Assembly: GCA_002428995.1 (NCBI GenBank)
Contig: DIYJ01000011.1
Span: forward strand, 557,967-621,966
Length of the DNA stretch: 64,000 bases
From: Flavobacteriales bacterium UBA6057
GTDB lineage: Bacteria > Bacteroidota > Bacteroidia > Flavobacteriales_G > Salibacteraceae
Direction of reading: 5' to 3'
The notes under the pieces are model-generated. The model was given only the letters and a program-made list of their open reading frames with translations, did no database searches and was not told the DNA's origin. Numbering within the stretch: the first letter of the stretch is position 1; the number at the start of each line of letters is the position of its first letter. Made by a program: the position numbers and the translations under genes. Of this stretch, positions 24,457-33,326 are shown in pieces.

Positions 24457-25839
24457 CTAGTCCTGCCGATCGGGAAAGCGGACCACGGCATATTTCAGAA
24501 GCCGGTCAAAGTCCCAGCCCCGTTCGCGATGATATACGAGAATGGCATATTCATTCTCAGTTTGAAAATGTGAACCCTCCAGCTCGATCATATTGGGCTC
24601 GAGGGTTCCGTCTTCTACATACACATATATATAGTTGTAGAGCCCCTGCTTCAGATAGAGCGTGCTTTCATACTGCATGTTATCAGCGTTGAACACCATT
24701 TTGGCCTCGGGCTGAATTCTCCAATCCGTGAGCGCTCCGAAAACGTAGATGTCTCCGTTCTGCAATTCATAGTCTTGCTTCAGCACAAAGTGAGCGTTTA
24801 CATAATCAGCATCCACCTCACCGTCAGAGAAACCAGAGTTCGTTTTAATGTATCGCCAGCCATTCAGATCTGGCCGCTCTAAATACACTTTTGAGGAGCG
24901 CCTCTTGTCTGGTTCCAGGTAAGCATGGTTTTCCTGATCCACGAATGTCACTCTGTTAACTCCCTGACCTGGGTAACGCGTATTCTGGATGTCCAGCATT
25001 CTATACTCATTCCCACCCCAGAAGGTGTTTTCGTGATCGTAGTCATAGTCCAGCACATTCTCCTTGATAAACCGTGGATCTAATCCTTCCACTGCGTTGA
25101 GCCAATGGTGATTCTGGAGCACCACGACTTTTAAGTCAGAATAGGGATTCGTCAATTCGTAGTTACCCTGATACACTGAGAAATCTACTTCCTGCTTCTC
25201 CCTTCGCTCGTGCACCCTTGTGGCCTGTTTAACTTTTGCCTCAACAGCGGTAATCTCTTCTGAGACACAGAACCTTCTGGTGAGGATGAGTTTATCTGGA
25301 TCCTCAGAATCAAAAACCTTCAGAAGGTAGTTCCCTGATTTGGTGATTTGAAGATTGAAGCTGGGGATTTCCAGCTTGTAGTGGATGTACTTCTGGAAGG
25401 TATTACGCGAGTAGTCGTAGTCGTTAATGAAGTCCTCAAAGTTCCCGATGATGTACTCCTGAAAGTCCAGATCTGAAGGTTGCCAGTCAGCATTGCAGTG
25501 AATCACAGAGTACATGTAGTTGCCCAACACAGAATCCACTACATCGAAGTGCAACTCCAGAATACTTCCAGGGTCGTTCAGCATAATTACGGGCGGGGCC
25601 AATTGCCAGCCTTGTCCATGTAACAGAACGGTTTTGACATTGTCTTGGTAGACATGATTATCGTAGCGCAGAAAGTTGTCGGAATAGTACTCTGTACCCG
25701 CACTATCGTGATGAGTAGTGAAGCTTTCCTGGGCGAAAGCATTCTCAGTTGCCAGCAAAAGCAGGAATAGAGAAAAAACGTTGTTAATAACTCTCAACAC
25801 TTGGTCTATTTGTTTGTCTGATTCAAAAGCAATGTCCAC
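24457..25839 (-). CDS. Type IX secretion system plug-domain protein (DUF5103)
   Basis: About 450-460 aa, exported (hydrophobic segment ending in ENAFAQ), then two beta-sandwich regions of the DUF5103/T9SS-plug type: an N-terminal domain with SVIHCNADWQPSDL and EYIIGNF, and a C-terminal domain ending in a short conserved tail. Homologues plug the SprA translocon pore on the periplasmic side. The ATG at 25839 leaves an acidic stretch before the signal; GTG 25800 would give a cleaner signal peptide (MLRVINNVFSLFLLLL) and may be the real start. Divergent from the nqr operon. Confidence 0.85.
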   Translation of the reverse strand: MDIAFESDKQIDQVLRVINNVFSLFLLLLATENAFAQESFTTHHDSAGTEYYSDNFLRYDNHVYQDNVKTVLLHGQGWQLAPPVIMLNDPGSILELHFDVVDSVLGNYMYSVIHCNADWQPSDLDFQEYIIGNFEDFINDYDYSRNTFQKYIHYKLEIPSFNLQITKSGNYLLKVFDSEDPDKLILTRRFCVSEEITAVEAKVKQATRVHERREKQEVDFSVYQGNYELTNPYSDLKVVVLQNHHWLNAVEGLDPRFIKENVLDYDYDHENTFWGGNEYRMLDIQNTRYPGQGVNRVTFVDQENHAYLEPDKRRSSKVYLERPDLNGWRYIKTNSGFSDGEVDADYVNAHFVLKQDYELQNGDIYVFGALTDWRIQPEAKMVFNADNMQYESTLYLKQGLYNYIYVYVEDGTLEPNMIELEGSHFQTENEYAILVYHRERGWDFDRLLKYAVVRFPDRQD

Positions 25840-25875
25840 GAAAACAGAAATCTGTGCATCGTTGATTAATTCGTC

Positions 25876-25904
25876 TTGTCAAAACCCTCAAATACATAAA
25901 TTTG
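25876..25904 (+). promoter_or_regulatory. Promoter of the nqr operon
   Basis: TTG (25876-25878), an 18-bp spacer and TAAATTTG (25897-25904) match the Bacteroidota consensus. Transcription should begin near 25911, about 30 nt before the nqrA ATG. Confidence 0.7.
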
Positions 25905-25939
25905 CGGCCGTTTTACCGCGACAATTTTAACATTAACAG

Positions 25940-27292
25940 ATGTCTAAAAACGTTAAAATTCGTAGAGGAGCCAATATTAAATTGGCTGGGAAGGCCGATC
26001 AGGTGAAGTCTGATTCCAATACCCCAAGCTCCTTTGCGATCAAGCCACCTGACTTTCATGGTCTCACTCCTAAGATGCTCGTCAAAGAGGGAGAAGAAGT
26101 AAAGGCCGGAAGTCCCCTTTTCCACGATAAGTACAACGATAAAGTGCTCTTCACTTCCCCGGTTAGTGGTGAGGTTGCAAGCATTGTTCGAGGTGCTAAA
26201 CGTAAAATACTGGAAGTTCGTATTGTTCCGGACTCGGAACAGAAGTACGTTTCGTTTGACACTGCCAATGCAGGATCAATGTCAGGTGAGCAAGTGACGG
26301 GATTGTTGCTGAAAAGCGGCCTGTGGCCTCTGATCAAGCAACGGCCTTATGATGTCGTTGCCAAGCCAGAATCGAAGCCTAAAGCCATTTTCATTTCGGC
26401 TTTCGATAGTGCCCCGCTGGGACCTGACTACGACTTTATCCTGCACGGAGAAGATGGTGCGTTCCAGGAAGGTATTAACGCATTGGCGAAGCTCACAAGT
26501 GGCGCTGTTCATTTGAATGTAAGATCTGGAGCCTCTACGGATCCAGTGTTTGCCAACGCCAAGAATGTGACTCGCAACTCATTCGCAGGACCGCATCCAG
26601 CAGGGAATGTTGGTATTCAAATGCACCATATATCTCCTGTCAACAAGGGAGAAACAGTATGGAGTGTGAATGTGCAAGCTGTCGCGATGATCGGTAAGTT
26701 CTTCCAAACCGGAAAGCTTGATCTGTCTAAGACCATTGCTTTGGCCGGTAGCGAAGTGCAAAAGCCTCGATACATCAAAACGAAGGTTGGAGCCTCTGTA
26801 CAATCCATTGTAGAAGGTCAGTTGAATGACGGTGATTTGAGAATCATCAGCGGAAACGTATTGACCGGAACTTCTGTTGGAGCTGACGGCTATCTTGGCT
26901 TCTATGATGATCTGATTACGGTGATTCCTGAAGGACATGACCCTCAGTTTATGGGATGGTTAGCTCCTAACTTCCATAAGTTCTCTCTTTCCAAAGCATA
27001 TTTCAGTTGGCTCATGCCAAACAAGAAGTACAGGTTGAATACCAATATGAATGGTGAGGACCGAGCTTATGTTGTTTCTGGCCAATACGAAGATTTATTG
27101 CCCATGGACCTCTATCCTGTTCACCTCATCAAGTCGATCATGACCAATGATGTTGAGCGAATGGAGCAGTTGGGTATTTATGAGATTGCTCCTGAAGATA
27201 TGGCGCTTTGTGAGTTTGCTTGTACGAGTAAGACACAGGTCCAGAAAATCGTTCGAGACGGTCTTGATGTAGCAATGAAAGAGTTAGGATAA
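25940..27292 (+). CDS. nqrA: Na+-translocating NADH:quinone reductase subunit A
   Basis: Peripheral cytosolic subunit of the sodium-pumping respiratory complex I analogue. The 450-aa length, barrel-sandwich start (DFHGLTPKMLVKEGEEVKAGSPLF-type), the HISPVNKGETVWSVN region and the C-terminal CEFACTSK cysteines are typical of NqrA. No membrane segment. First gene of nqrABCDEF, each separated by 6-12 bp, so one transcript from the promoter at 25876. Confidence 0.96.
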   Translation: MSKNVKIRRGANIKLAGKADQVKSDSNTPSSFAIKPPDFHGLTPKMLVKEGEEVKAGSPLFHDKYNDKVLFTSPVSGEVASIVRGAKRKILEVRIVPDSEQKYVSFDTANAGSMSGEQVTGLLLKSGLWPLIKQRPYDVVAKPESKPKAIFISAFDSAPLGPDYDFILHGEDGAFQEGINALAKLTSGAVHLNVRSGASTDPVFANAKNVTRNSFAGPHPAGNVGIQMHHISPVNKGETVWSVNVQAVAMIGKFFQTGKLDLSKTIALAGSEVQKPRYIKTKVGASVQSIVEGQLNDGDLRIISGNVLTGTSVGADGYLGFYDDLITVIPEGHDPQFMGWLAPNFHKFSLSKAYFSWLMPNKKYRLNTNMNGEDRAYVVSGQYEDLLPMDLYPVHLIKSIMTNDVERMEQLGIYEIAPEDMALCEFACTSKTQVQKIVRDGLDVAMKELG

Positions 27293-27302
27293 AAGTGCAG
27301 CA

Positions 27303-28523
27303 ATGAAGTTTTTACTGAACATATTCGACAATCTCCGCCCCAACTTTGAGAAAGGTGGGAAGTTTGAGAAATACTACAAAGGGTTTGAAGCGATCGAAAC
27401 GTTTGCTTTTACACCCGGCCATGTGACGCATGACGGTACACACGTCAAAGACGCGATTGACCTCAAGCGTACCATGTTCTTCGTGATCATTGCGCTGGTT
27501 CCTTGTCTCCTCTTCGGGATGTGGAATACCGGCCATCAGCACTTCCTGGCGATCGGAGAAATGACCGGACTCACCGAAGGCTTCATGGATAAGTTCATTT
27601 TCGGAGCCATCCGCGTGCTACCGATTGTGGTCGTAAGCTATGGTGTCGGTTTGGGAATTGAATTCCTCTTCGCCATCATTAAGAATCACTCTGTCAACGA
27701 AGGGTACCTCGTTTCAGGAATGTTGATTCCTCTTGTTCTTCCTTCAGAGATTCCATTGTGGATGGTGGCTGTGGCTACCATTTTTGCTGTGGTAATTGGT
27801 AAGGAAGTGTTTGGAGGAACCGGAATGAACATCCTGAATCCGGCACTGACAGCCAGAGCCTTCCTCTTCTTTGCATACCCAACTAAAATGAGTGGTAACA
27901 TGGTGTGGATCCCTACTGAAGCTGACAAGGCGACTGTAGATGGCTACACCGGTGAAACACTTCTCTCTCAGGCTTACAACGCAGCTCCAGGCAGCGATTT
28001 TGGAACGGTAGCCTATGACTCTGCCGGACAGCAGTTCGGAAGCATTGCCGACACCATGTGGGCATCTTTTTGGGGATGGATTCCAGGTTCCATTGGAGAG
28101 ACTTCAGTGTTCGCCATCCTTTTGGGAGCAGCCTTCCTTTTGTTTACCGGTATCGGTAGCTGGAGAATCATGCTTTCCTTCCTCATCGGTGGCGCAGCTA
28201 TGTCATTCATCTTCAACGCTTGGGGAGCCAATACATTTATGTCCGTTCATCCATTGCAGCAGCTGATGATGGGAAGCTTCATGTTCGGCATGGTGTTCAT
28301 GGCGACTGATCCTGTAAGTGCTGCTCAAACCAACATGGGCAAATGGATTTACGGATTCTTTGCCGGGTTCCTCGGCATTATGATTCGGGTATTCAATCCC
28401 GCATATCCTGAAGGTATTATGATGGCCATCCTCTTTATGAATGTGATGGCTCCATTGATCGACCATTACGTGGTGGAGGCAAATGTGAAGCGAAGACTAA
28501 AACGAGCTACTGTAGCTGCTTAA
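27303..28523 (+). CDS. nqrB: Na+-NQR subunit B (covalent FMN carrier)
   Basis: 406-aa polytopic membrane subunit with about ten helices, a channel-forming part of the sodium pump that binds riboflavin and one covalent FMN. The flavinylated Thr is predicted at Thr219 in YTGETLLS, the position of the SGATPL motif of Vibrio NqrB; the local residues differ but the Thr and flanking Gly are kept. The GGTGMNILNPALTARAF and MFGMVFMATDPVSA blocks are typical. FMN would be attached by the ApbE encoded downstream. Confidence 0.96.
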   Translation: MKFLLNIFDNLRPNFEKGGKFEKYYKGFEAIETFAFTPGHVTHDGTHVKDAIDLKRTMFFVIIALVPCLLFGMWNTGHQHFLAIGEMTGLTEGFMDKFIFGAIRVLPIVVVSYGVGLGIEFLFAIIKNHSVNEGYLVSGMLIPLVLPSEIPLWMVAVATIFAVVIGKEVFGGTGMNILNPALTARAFLFFAYPTKMSGNMVWIPTEADKATVDGYTGETLLSQAYNAAPGSDFGTVAYDSAGQQFGSIADTMWASFWGWIPGSIGETSVFAILLGAAFLLFTGIGSWRIMLSFLIGGAAMSFIFNAWGANTFMSVHPLQQLMMGSFMFGMVFMATDPVSAAQTNMGKWIYGFFAGFLGIMIRVFNPAYPEGIMMAILFMNVMAPLIDHYVVEANVKRRLKRATVAA

Positions 28524-28535
28524 CCCTATACTGAG

Positions 28536-29315
28536 ATGGCAATAAACAAAGATTCACAGGTATTTACATTCGGCTTTGCAGTCGTAATGGTAATAGTAGT
28601 AGCTACTGTTCTTTCTCTGGCTGCTATGGGCTTGAAAGCTCCTCAGCAGGAGAATGAGAAGCAGGAAAAAATGCAGAGCATTTTAGGTTCTGTGCAGGTT
28701 GAAGTATCACGTCAGGAAGCCAGCGAAAGCTTTGGCAAGTATGTGAAGAAGCGCTACATACTCAATAGCAGTGGCGAGGTGGTAAGTGAAATGGACGGTG
28801 ACGTGAGAACCATCGCTAAGGATGGCAAGGAAGAAGCCGAAAAGGATGCTTTCAACGTAGATGTGCGCAAGCAGTATCGAGATAAATCCAAGGCTTTGGA
28901 GGAGAAAAAGTTCCCGCTCTTCGAATGTGAGAAGGATGGTAACGTTTACTATGTAATTCCATTGGTCGGAACTGGTCTTTGGGGACCGATCTGGGGCTAC
29001 ATTGCCCTGGAGTCTGACATGAACACTGTTTTCGGAGCAACCTTCGATCACAAAACCGAAACTCCAGGTCTTGGAGCTGAAATCAACCAATCCTGGTTTG
29101 AGTCTCCATTTGTTGGAGATCAGATTTTTGATGCAAACGGAGAGTTTGTCTCAATCAAGGTCATCAAGGGAGGGGCTGACGCAGCCGACAAGCACGGTGT
29201 AGACGCCATTACCGGTGGCACGATTACCAGCAACGGTGTGTCAAACATGCTGCAGAATACACTGGAGATCTACGTTCCTTATTTTAAAAGCAAATCAGAC
29301 ATCGCTTCAATCTAA
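28536..29315 (+). CDS. nqrC: Na+-NQR subunit C (covalent FMN carrier)
   Basis: 259 aa: one N-terminal membrane helix (residues 11-32) and an FMN-binding domain on the outer face. The FMN attachment motif is DAITGGTIT, with Thr229 corresponding to the flavinylated Thr of the SGAT motif. Also typical are VGTGLWGPIWGYIAL and HKTETPGLGAEI. The mid-part insertion rich in Lys/Glu (about residues 40-115) resembles other Bacteroidota NqrC. Sits between nqrB and nqrD with short gaps. Confidence 0.96.
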   Translation: MAINKDSQVFTFGFAVVMVIVVATVLSLAAMGLKAPQQENEKQEKMQSILGSVQVEVSRQEASESFGKYVKKRYILNSSGEVVSEMDGDVRTIAKDGKEEAEKDAFNVDVRKQYRDKSKALEEKKFPLFECEKDGNVYYVIPLVGTGLWGPIWGYIALESDMNTVFGATFDHKTETPGLGAEINQSWFESPFVGDQIFDANGEFVSIKVIKGGADAADKHGVDAITGGTITSNGVSNMLQNTLEIYVPYFKSKSDIASI

Positions 29316-29321
29316 AGCCTT

Positions 29322-30029
29322 ATGAGTACAGAAGTTAAAGAAGCTCCTGCAAAGGAAGTTGTCGTGAAAGAGCCCAGTGAGCCGCTCTTTTCGAAGAAGA
29401 ATAAAAAGCTACTTATAGATCCGCTGGACGATGCTAACCCGATTACCGTTCAGGTATTGGGTATTTGCTCAGCACTTGCGATTACGGTTCAAGTGAAGCA
29501 AGCGATTGTAATGTCGTTGTCCGTACTGGCAGTAATGATCTTCGGTAACCTAATCGTGAGTTTGATCAGAAACATGATCCCGAACCGAATCCGGATCATT
29601 GTTCAGCTGGTGGTTGTGGCATCACTTGTAATTCTCGTAGACCAGGTGTTGAAGGCCTATGTATACGATGTGAGTAAAGCGCTGTCCGTATTCGTTGGAC
29701 TGATCATCACCAACTGTATCATCATGGGACGCCTCGAGGCCTTTGCTCTCGGAAACAAGCCCTGGCCATCCATTCTTGATGCGATTGGTAATGCAGCGGG
29801 TTACGGTTGGATTCTGATCGCTGTTGCACTGGTAAGAGAAGTGTTTGGATCAGGAACGATCAGTTTCCCTGGCCTGGATGAAGCGATTACACTGGTACCA
29901 GCTTCCGTATTTGATTTTGGATACATGAACAACAACCTGATGATTCTGCCTCCAATGGCTCTCATTACGGTTGGAATCATCATCTGGATCCAACGAAACA
30001 GAAACACCAAACTCTTCGAAGAAAACTAA
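29322..30029 (+). CDS. nqrD: Na+-NQR subunit D
   Basis: Integral membrane subunit, 235 aa with six predicted helices, related to RnfE. Characteristic stretches are GICSALAITVQVKQAIVMS (with the Cys that shares a membrane Fe site with NqrE), NCIIMGRLEAFALGNKPWPS and NAAGYGWILI. A soluble N-terminal extension of about 40 charged residues makes it longer than proteobacterial NqrD. Part of nqrABCDEF. Confidence 0.95.
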   Translation: MSTEVKEAPAKEVVVKEPSEPLFSKKNKKLLIDPLDDANPITVQVLGICSALAITVQVKQAIVMSLSVLAVMIFGNLIVSLIRNMIPNRIRIIVQLVVVASLVILVDQVLKAYVYDVSKALSVFVGLIITNCIIMGRLEAFALGNKPWPSILDAIGNAAGYGWILIAVALVREVFGSGTISFPGLDEAITLVPASVFDFGYMNNNLMILPPMALITVGIIIWIQRNRNTKLFEEN

Positions 30030-30035
30030 GAAACG

Positions 30036-30653
30036 ATGCTAGATTTAGTCAACATATTTGTCAAGGCGATCTTCGTGGAGAACATGATTTTCGCCTACTT
30101 CCTGGGAATGTGTTCCTACCTCGCGGTTTCCAAAACCGTAAAAACGGGGGTAGGCCTGGGAGCCGCTGTGATCTTCGTTTTGGGAATCACAGTACCCGTC
30201 AACTACCTACTTGAAAATTACATCCTTAAAGAAGGAGCCCTCACCTGGATTGATGCTTCGTTCGCAAGCGTTGATCTCAGCTTTCTGAGCTTTATCATGT
30301 TTATCGCGGTCATCGCGTCCATGGTTCAGCTGGTAGAGATGGCAGTGGAGAAGTTTGCACCAGCGCTCTACGGAGCGCTTGGAATCTTCCTTCCGTTGAT
30401 TGCGGTAAACTGCTCTATTCTTGGTGGTGCTCTGTTCATGCAAGAGCGTCAATACACCAGCATTGCAGAAGCTACTTCTTTCGGCCTTGGTTCCGGTGTT
30501 GGATGGTTCCTCGCGATTGTTGCAATTGCAGCAATCCGTGAGAAGATCAAGTATTCCAACGTTCCACCAGCACTTCGTGGCTTGGGAATCACATTTATCA
30601 TTACAGGTTTAATGGGCATTGCCTTTATGGCCTTCATGGGCATAGAACTCTAA
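30036..30653 (+). CDS. nqrE: Na+-NQR subunit E
   Basis: 205-aa integral membrane subunit with six helices in inverted topology relative to NqrD; together they line the sodium path and bind an Fe centre. Diagnostic segments are VENMIFAYFLGMCSYLAVS and PLIAVNCSILGGALFMQ, each with one of the conserved Cys ligands, and GWFLAIVAIAAIREK. Length and order are normal for the family. Confidence 0.96.
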   Translation: MLDLVNIFVKAIFVENMIFAYFLGMCSYLAVSKTVKTGVGLGAAVIFVLGITVPVNYLLENYILKEGALTWIDASFASVDLSFLSFIMFIAVIASMVQLVEMAVEKFAPALYGALGIFLPLIAVNCSILGGALFMQERQYTSIAEATSFGLGSGVGWFLAIVAIAAIREKIKYSNVPPALRGLGITFIITGLMGIAFMAFMGIEL

Positions 30654-30663
30654 GCAAAAAAAC

Positions 30664-31974
30664 ATGGCAACAACAGTTATTGTAAGTATTGTAGTATTCC
30701 TCGTCTTTGTGCTGCTTTTGGTGTCGATCATCCTCTTCGCCAAAGCCAAGCTCTCACCAAGCGGAAACGTGAAGCTGGTGATCAACGGGGAAAAGACCGT
30801 TGAGGTGGAGGCTGGTAACACCATTCTCTCTACGCTTGGAAACAACAAGATTTTCCTTCCTTCTGCATGTGGTGGTGGTGGAACCTGCGCTATGTGTAAG
30901 TGTCAGGTGATGAAAGGTGGAGGAGAAATCCTTCCCACTGAAAAGCCTTACTTCACCCGTAAGGAAGTGCAGGAAAACTGGCGACTTGGTTGCCAGGTGA
31001 AGATCAAGGAAGACATGGAAATCCAGATTCCTGAGGAAATCTTCGGTATTAAGAAGTGGGAGTGTGAAGTAGTTTCCAACTACAACGTAGCTTCTTTCAT
31101 CAAGGAATTTGTGGTGCGCCTTCCAGAAGGTGAGACATTGGAATTCGAAGCTGGAGGATACATTCAAATCGATGTTCCACCTATCGAAGTGAACTTTAAG
31201 GACATTGACATCACTGCTCACCCTGATCTGGTTGAGATTCACGGTCGTGATCCGCAGGATTTCAAGAGCGAATGGGATAAGTTCGGTCTTTGGGATCTCA
31301 AGATGAAGAATGACGAAGAGATCTTCCGAGCCTACTCCATGGCCAACCACCCAGCGGAAGGAAACATTGTGATGCTGAACATTCGTATCGCCACTCCGCC
31401 ATGGGATCGTGCTAACAATAAGTGGATGGATGTGAATCCAGGTATTTGTTCTTCCTATGTCTTTGGCTGCAAGCCAGGCGATAAGGTGACTGTTTCAGGT
31501 CCTTACGGAGAATTCTTCATCAAGGAAAATGATTCTGAAATGCTCTATATTGGTGGTGGTGCTGGAATGGCTCCGATGCGTTCACACCTCTTTCACCTCT
31601 TCCACACTGTGAAGACCAACCGTAAGGTGAGCTACTGGTATGGAGGCCGATCTAAAAGAGAATTGTTCTACCTGGATCACTTCCAGAAGATTGCTGATGA
31701 GTTCCCCAACTTCAAATTCCATGTAGTGCTAAGTGAGCCTGCAGAGGAAGATAATTGGGTTGAAAAGAAAAGCATTGATGATAAAGAAGGAGACGGCTTC
31801 CTTGGTTTCGTTCACCAGGCGGTCATCGATCAATACCTCAGCAAGCACGAAGCTCCCGAAGACATCGAGTTCTATTTCTGCGGACCTCCATTGATGAACC
31901 AAGCCGTTCTGAAAATGTGTGACGACTGGGGGGTTCCACCAGAGAATGTTTCATTTGACGACTTCGGAGGATAA
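30664..31974 (+). CDS. nqrF: Na+-NQR subunit F (NADH dehydrogenase module)
   Basis: 436 aa: N-terminal membrane anchor (residues 5-25), a 2Fe-2S ferredoxin domain with cluster ligands Cys69, Cys75, Cys78 and Cys110, an FAD-binding domain (AYSMANHPAE) and an NAD(P)-binding domain (YIGGGAGMAPMRSHLFHLF, YFCGPPLMNQAV). It takes electrons from NADH into the sodium pump. The cysteine positions differ by only one from those of Vibrio NqrF. Last of the six nqr genes; the gap to apbE is 7 bp. Confidence 0.97.
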   Translation: MATTVIVSIVVFLVFVLLLVSIILFAKAKLSPSGNVKLVINGEKTVEVEAGNTILSTLGNNKIFLPSACGGGGTCAMCKCQVMKGGGEILPTEKPYFTRKEVQENWRLGCQVKIKEDMEIQIPEEIFGIKKWECEVVSNYNVASFIKEFVVRLPEGETLEFEAGGYIQIDVPPIEVNFKDIDITAHPDLVEIHGRDPQDFKSEWDKFGLWDLKMKNDEEIFRAYSMANHPAEGNIVMLNIRIATPPWDRANNKWMDVNPGICSSYVFGCKPGDKVTVSGPYGEFFIKENDSEMLYIGGGAGMAPMRSHLFHLFHTVKTNRKVSYWYGGRSKRELFYLDHFQKIADEFPNFKFHVVLSEPAEEDNWVEKKSIDDKEGDGFLGFVHQAVIDQYLSKHEAPEDIEFYFCGPPLMNQAVLKMCDDWGVPPENVSFDDFGG

Positions 31975-31981
31975 CTCTGCG

Positions 31982-33103
31982 ATGAAACAACAAAGTACAA
32001 GAAAGCCCTTTGGATTACTCCTAAGGGCTTTTTTATGGTCTGTGTTGGTAGTCTCCGTAAGTTCTTGCAGACAGGAACTGAAAAAGACCACAGCCGAGGA
32101 ATTTCGAATGGAGGTCTCGGGTGAGGCGCAGGGCACTACCTGGACCATGGTCTATTACGACTTGCAGGGCCGGAATTTCAAACCACAGGTTGACAGTATT
32201 CTCAAGGAAATTGATCGCTCAGTGTCGACCTATCTCAAGGGTTCTGTCATTGATCGATGGAATCATTCCGACTCCGGCACTTTTGTTGACCCGCTGTTTG
32301 TGGAGTTGCTAAAGATTTCATGGAGTGTTTACAACAGCACCTCCGGAGCATTTGACCCTACCGTCATGCCACTGGTCAAGTACTGGGGATTTGGCCCTGA
32401 GAAATACGAGCAACCCGATCTCGTAGAGGCAGAGGCCATTGATTCGCTCAGGGGACTGCTATGCTTCGATCGTTTGAGATTAAGACGGAACCAGCGAAGC
32501 TTCAAGTTAGAATCATTGATTCACGACACGCTGTCAACAGATTCATTCTTCCTTTCCAAGCCTTTTCCACAGGCGCAGCTTGATTTCAATGCCGTAGGGC
32601 AGGGGTGGAGCGTAGACAAGGTGGTGGAGTTTCTCGATGCAAAGGGCATCAAGGTCTATTTCCTTGAGCTGGGTGGCGAAATCAGAGCCGGACAGCCCAA
32701 GCCAGATGGAAGCCTATGGCGCTTTGGAGTTGATAAACCCATAGAAGATCTCGAGGAGCGTGAGTTGCAAGCGATTGTAGCCTTGAGAAACAAGGGCCTG
32801 GCTACCAGCGGGAACTATCGAAAGTTCTACATGAAGGAGGGCGTGCGCTATGCTCATACCATTGATCCAGCGACTGGATATCCGGTCAAGCACAATTTGC
32901 TGAGTGCTACGGTTGTATCGGATGAAGCTGCAATTGCCGATGCTTACGCCACTGCTTTCTTAGTCATGGGACAGGATTCTACGTTGAGCTTCATCGAAGA
33001 GAAGAGCTACCTGAATAACTACGTGTACCTGATTTCTTCTGAAAACGGAGTCTTTACAACGGAAGTCAGCCCTGAAATCGAAGCTTTGATCGAGGAGAAC
33101 TGA
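31982..33103 (+). CDS. apbE: FAD:protein FMN transferase lipoprotein (ApbE)
   Basis: Transfers FMN from FAD to Thr of NqrB and NqrC, which makes its place after nqrF functionally sensible. Start at ATG 31982 gives a lipoprotein signal (Arg/Lys-rich, lipobox SVSSC). Family features are GEAQGTTWTMVYY, STYLKGSVI, SGAFDPTVMPLVKYWGFGP, DFNAVGQGWSVDKV, ELGGEIRAGQ, and the C-terminal HTIDPATGYPV and SDEAAIADAYATA for Mg and FAD. 373 aa, slightly longer than usual. A terminator-like hairpin lies within its first 20 codons. Confidence 0.95.
   Translation: MKQQSTRKPFGLLLRAFLWSVLVVSVSSCRQELKKTTAEEFRMEVSGEAQGTTWTMVYYDLQGRNFKPQVDSILKEIDRSVSTYLKGSVIDRWNHSDSGTFVDPLFVELLKISWSVYNSTSGAFDPTVMPLVKYWGFGPEKYEQPDLVEAEAIDSLRGLLCFDRLRLRRNQRSFKLESLIHDTLSTDSFFLSKPFPQAQLDFNAVGQGWSVDKVVEFLDAKGIKVYFLELGGEIRAGQPKPDGSLWRFGVDKPIEDLEERELQAIVALRNKGLATSGNYRKFYMKEGVRYAHTIDPATGYPVKHNLLSATVVSDEAAIADAYATAFLVMGQDSTLSFIEEKSYLNNYVYLISSENGVFTTEVSPEIEALIEEN
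32003..32034 (+). terminator. Terminator-like hairpin inside the apbE signal-peptide codons
   Basis: AAGCCCTT (32003-32010) pairs with AAGGGCTT (32023-32030) and runs into five Ts. It starts 29 bp after the nqrF stop but lies inside the apbE coding sequence, at about codons 8-18. It could end part of the nqr transcripts unless ribosomes translating apbE melt it. Confidence 0.65.
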
Positions 33104-33105
33104 AT

Positions 33106-33291
33106 TTAGCTCTTGCATTTTTCGGAAGGGCGGGCGCCACACACCGAACATGTTCCGCTTCCGTCAGCAAGCATGGGATTGTTGCTGGCACACGTACCTG
33201 CAAACTCTCCGTTTTTCTTAAAGAGAATCTTTACTGCGATGCCCGCGAAGGCAAGTCCCAGGAGGACTAATACCAAGAGAAAAACTTTCAT
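33106..33291 (-). CDS. Small membrane protein with C-terminal Cys cluster
   Basis: 61 aa: one N-terminal membrane helix (residues 2-22) followed by a short soluble part with four Cys (GTCASNNP, GTCSVCGARPSEKC). Small proteins of this build, annotated as membrane or secreted proteins, recur in Bacteroidota next to respiratory genes. Four cysteines in 30 residues could bind a metal, but this is inference. It has an exact -7 element just upstream and converges with apbE (2-bp gap). Confidence 0.75.
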   Translation of the reverse strand: MKVFLLVLVLLGLAFAGIAVKILFKKNGEFAGTCASNNPMLADGSGTCSVCGARPSEKCKS

Positions 33292-33296
33292 AGCTG

Positions 33297-33304
33297 CAAA
33301 GATA
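33297..33304 (-). promoter_or_regulatory. Bacteroidota -7 element for the small Cys-cluster membrane protein
   Basis: TATCTTTG on the minus strand ends 5 bp before the ATG at 33291, implying a near-leaderless transcript. Confidence 0.45.
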
Positions 33305-33326
33305 AAACTCCCTCAACTTTCAAGGT

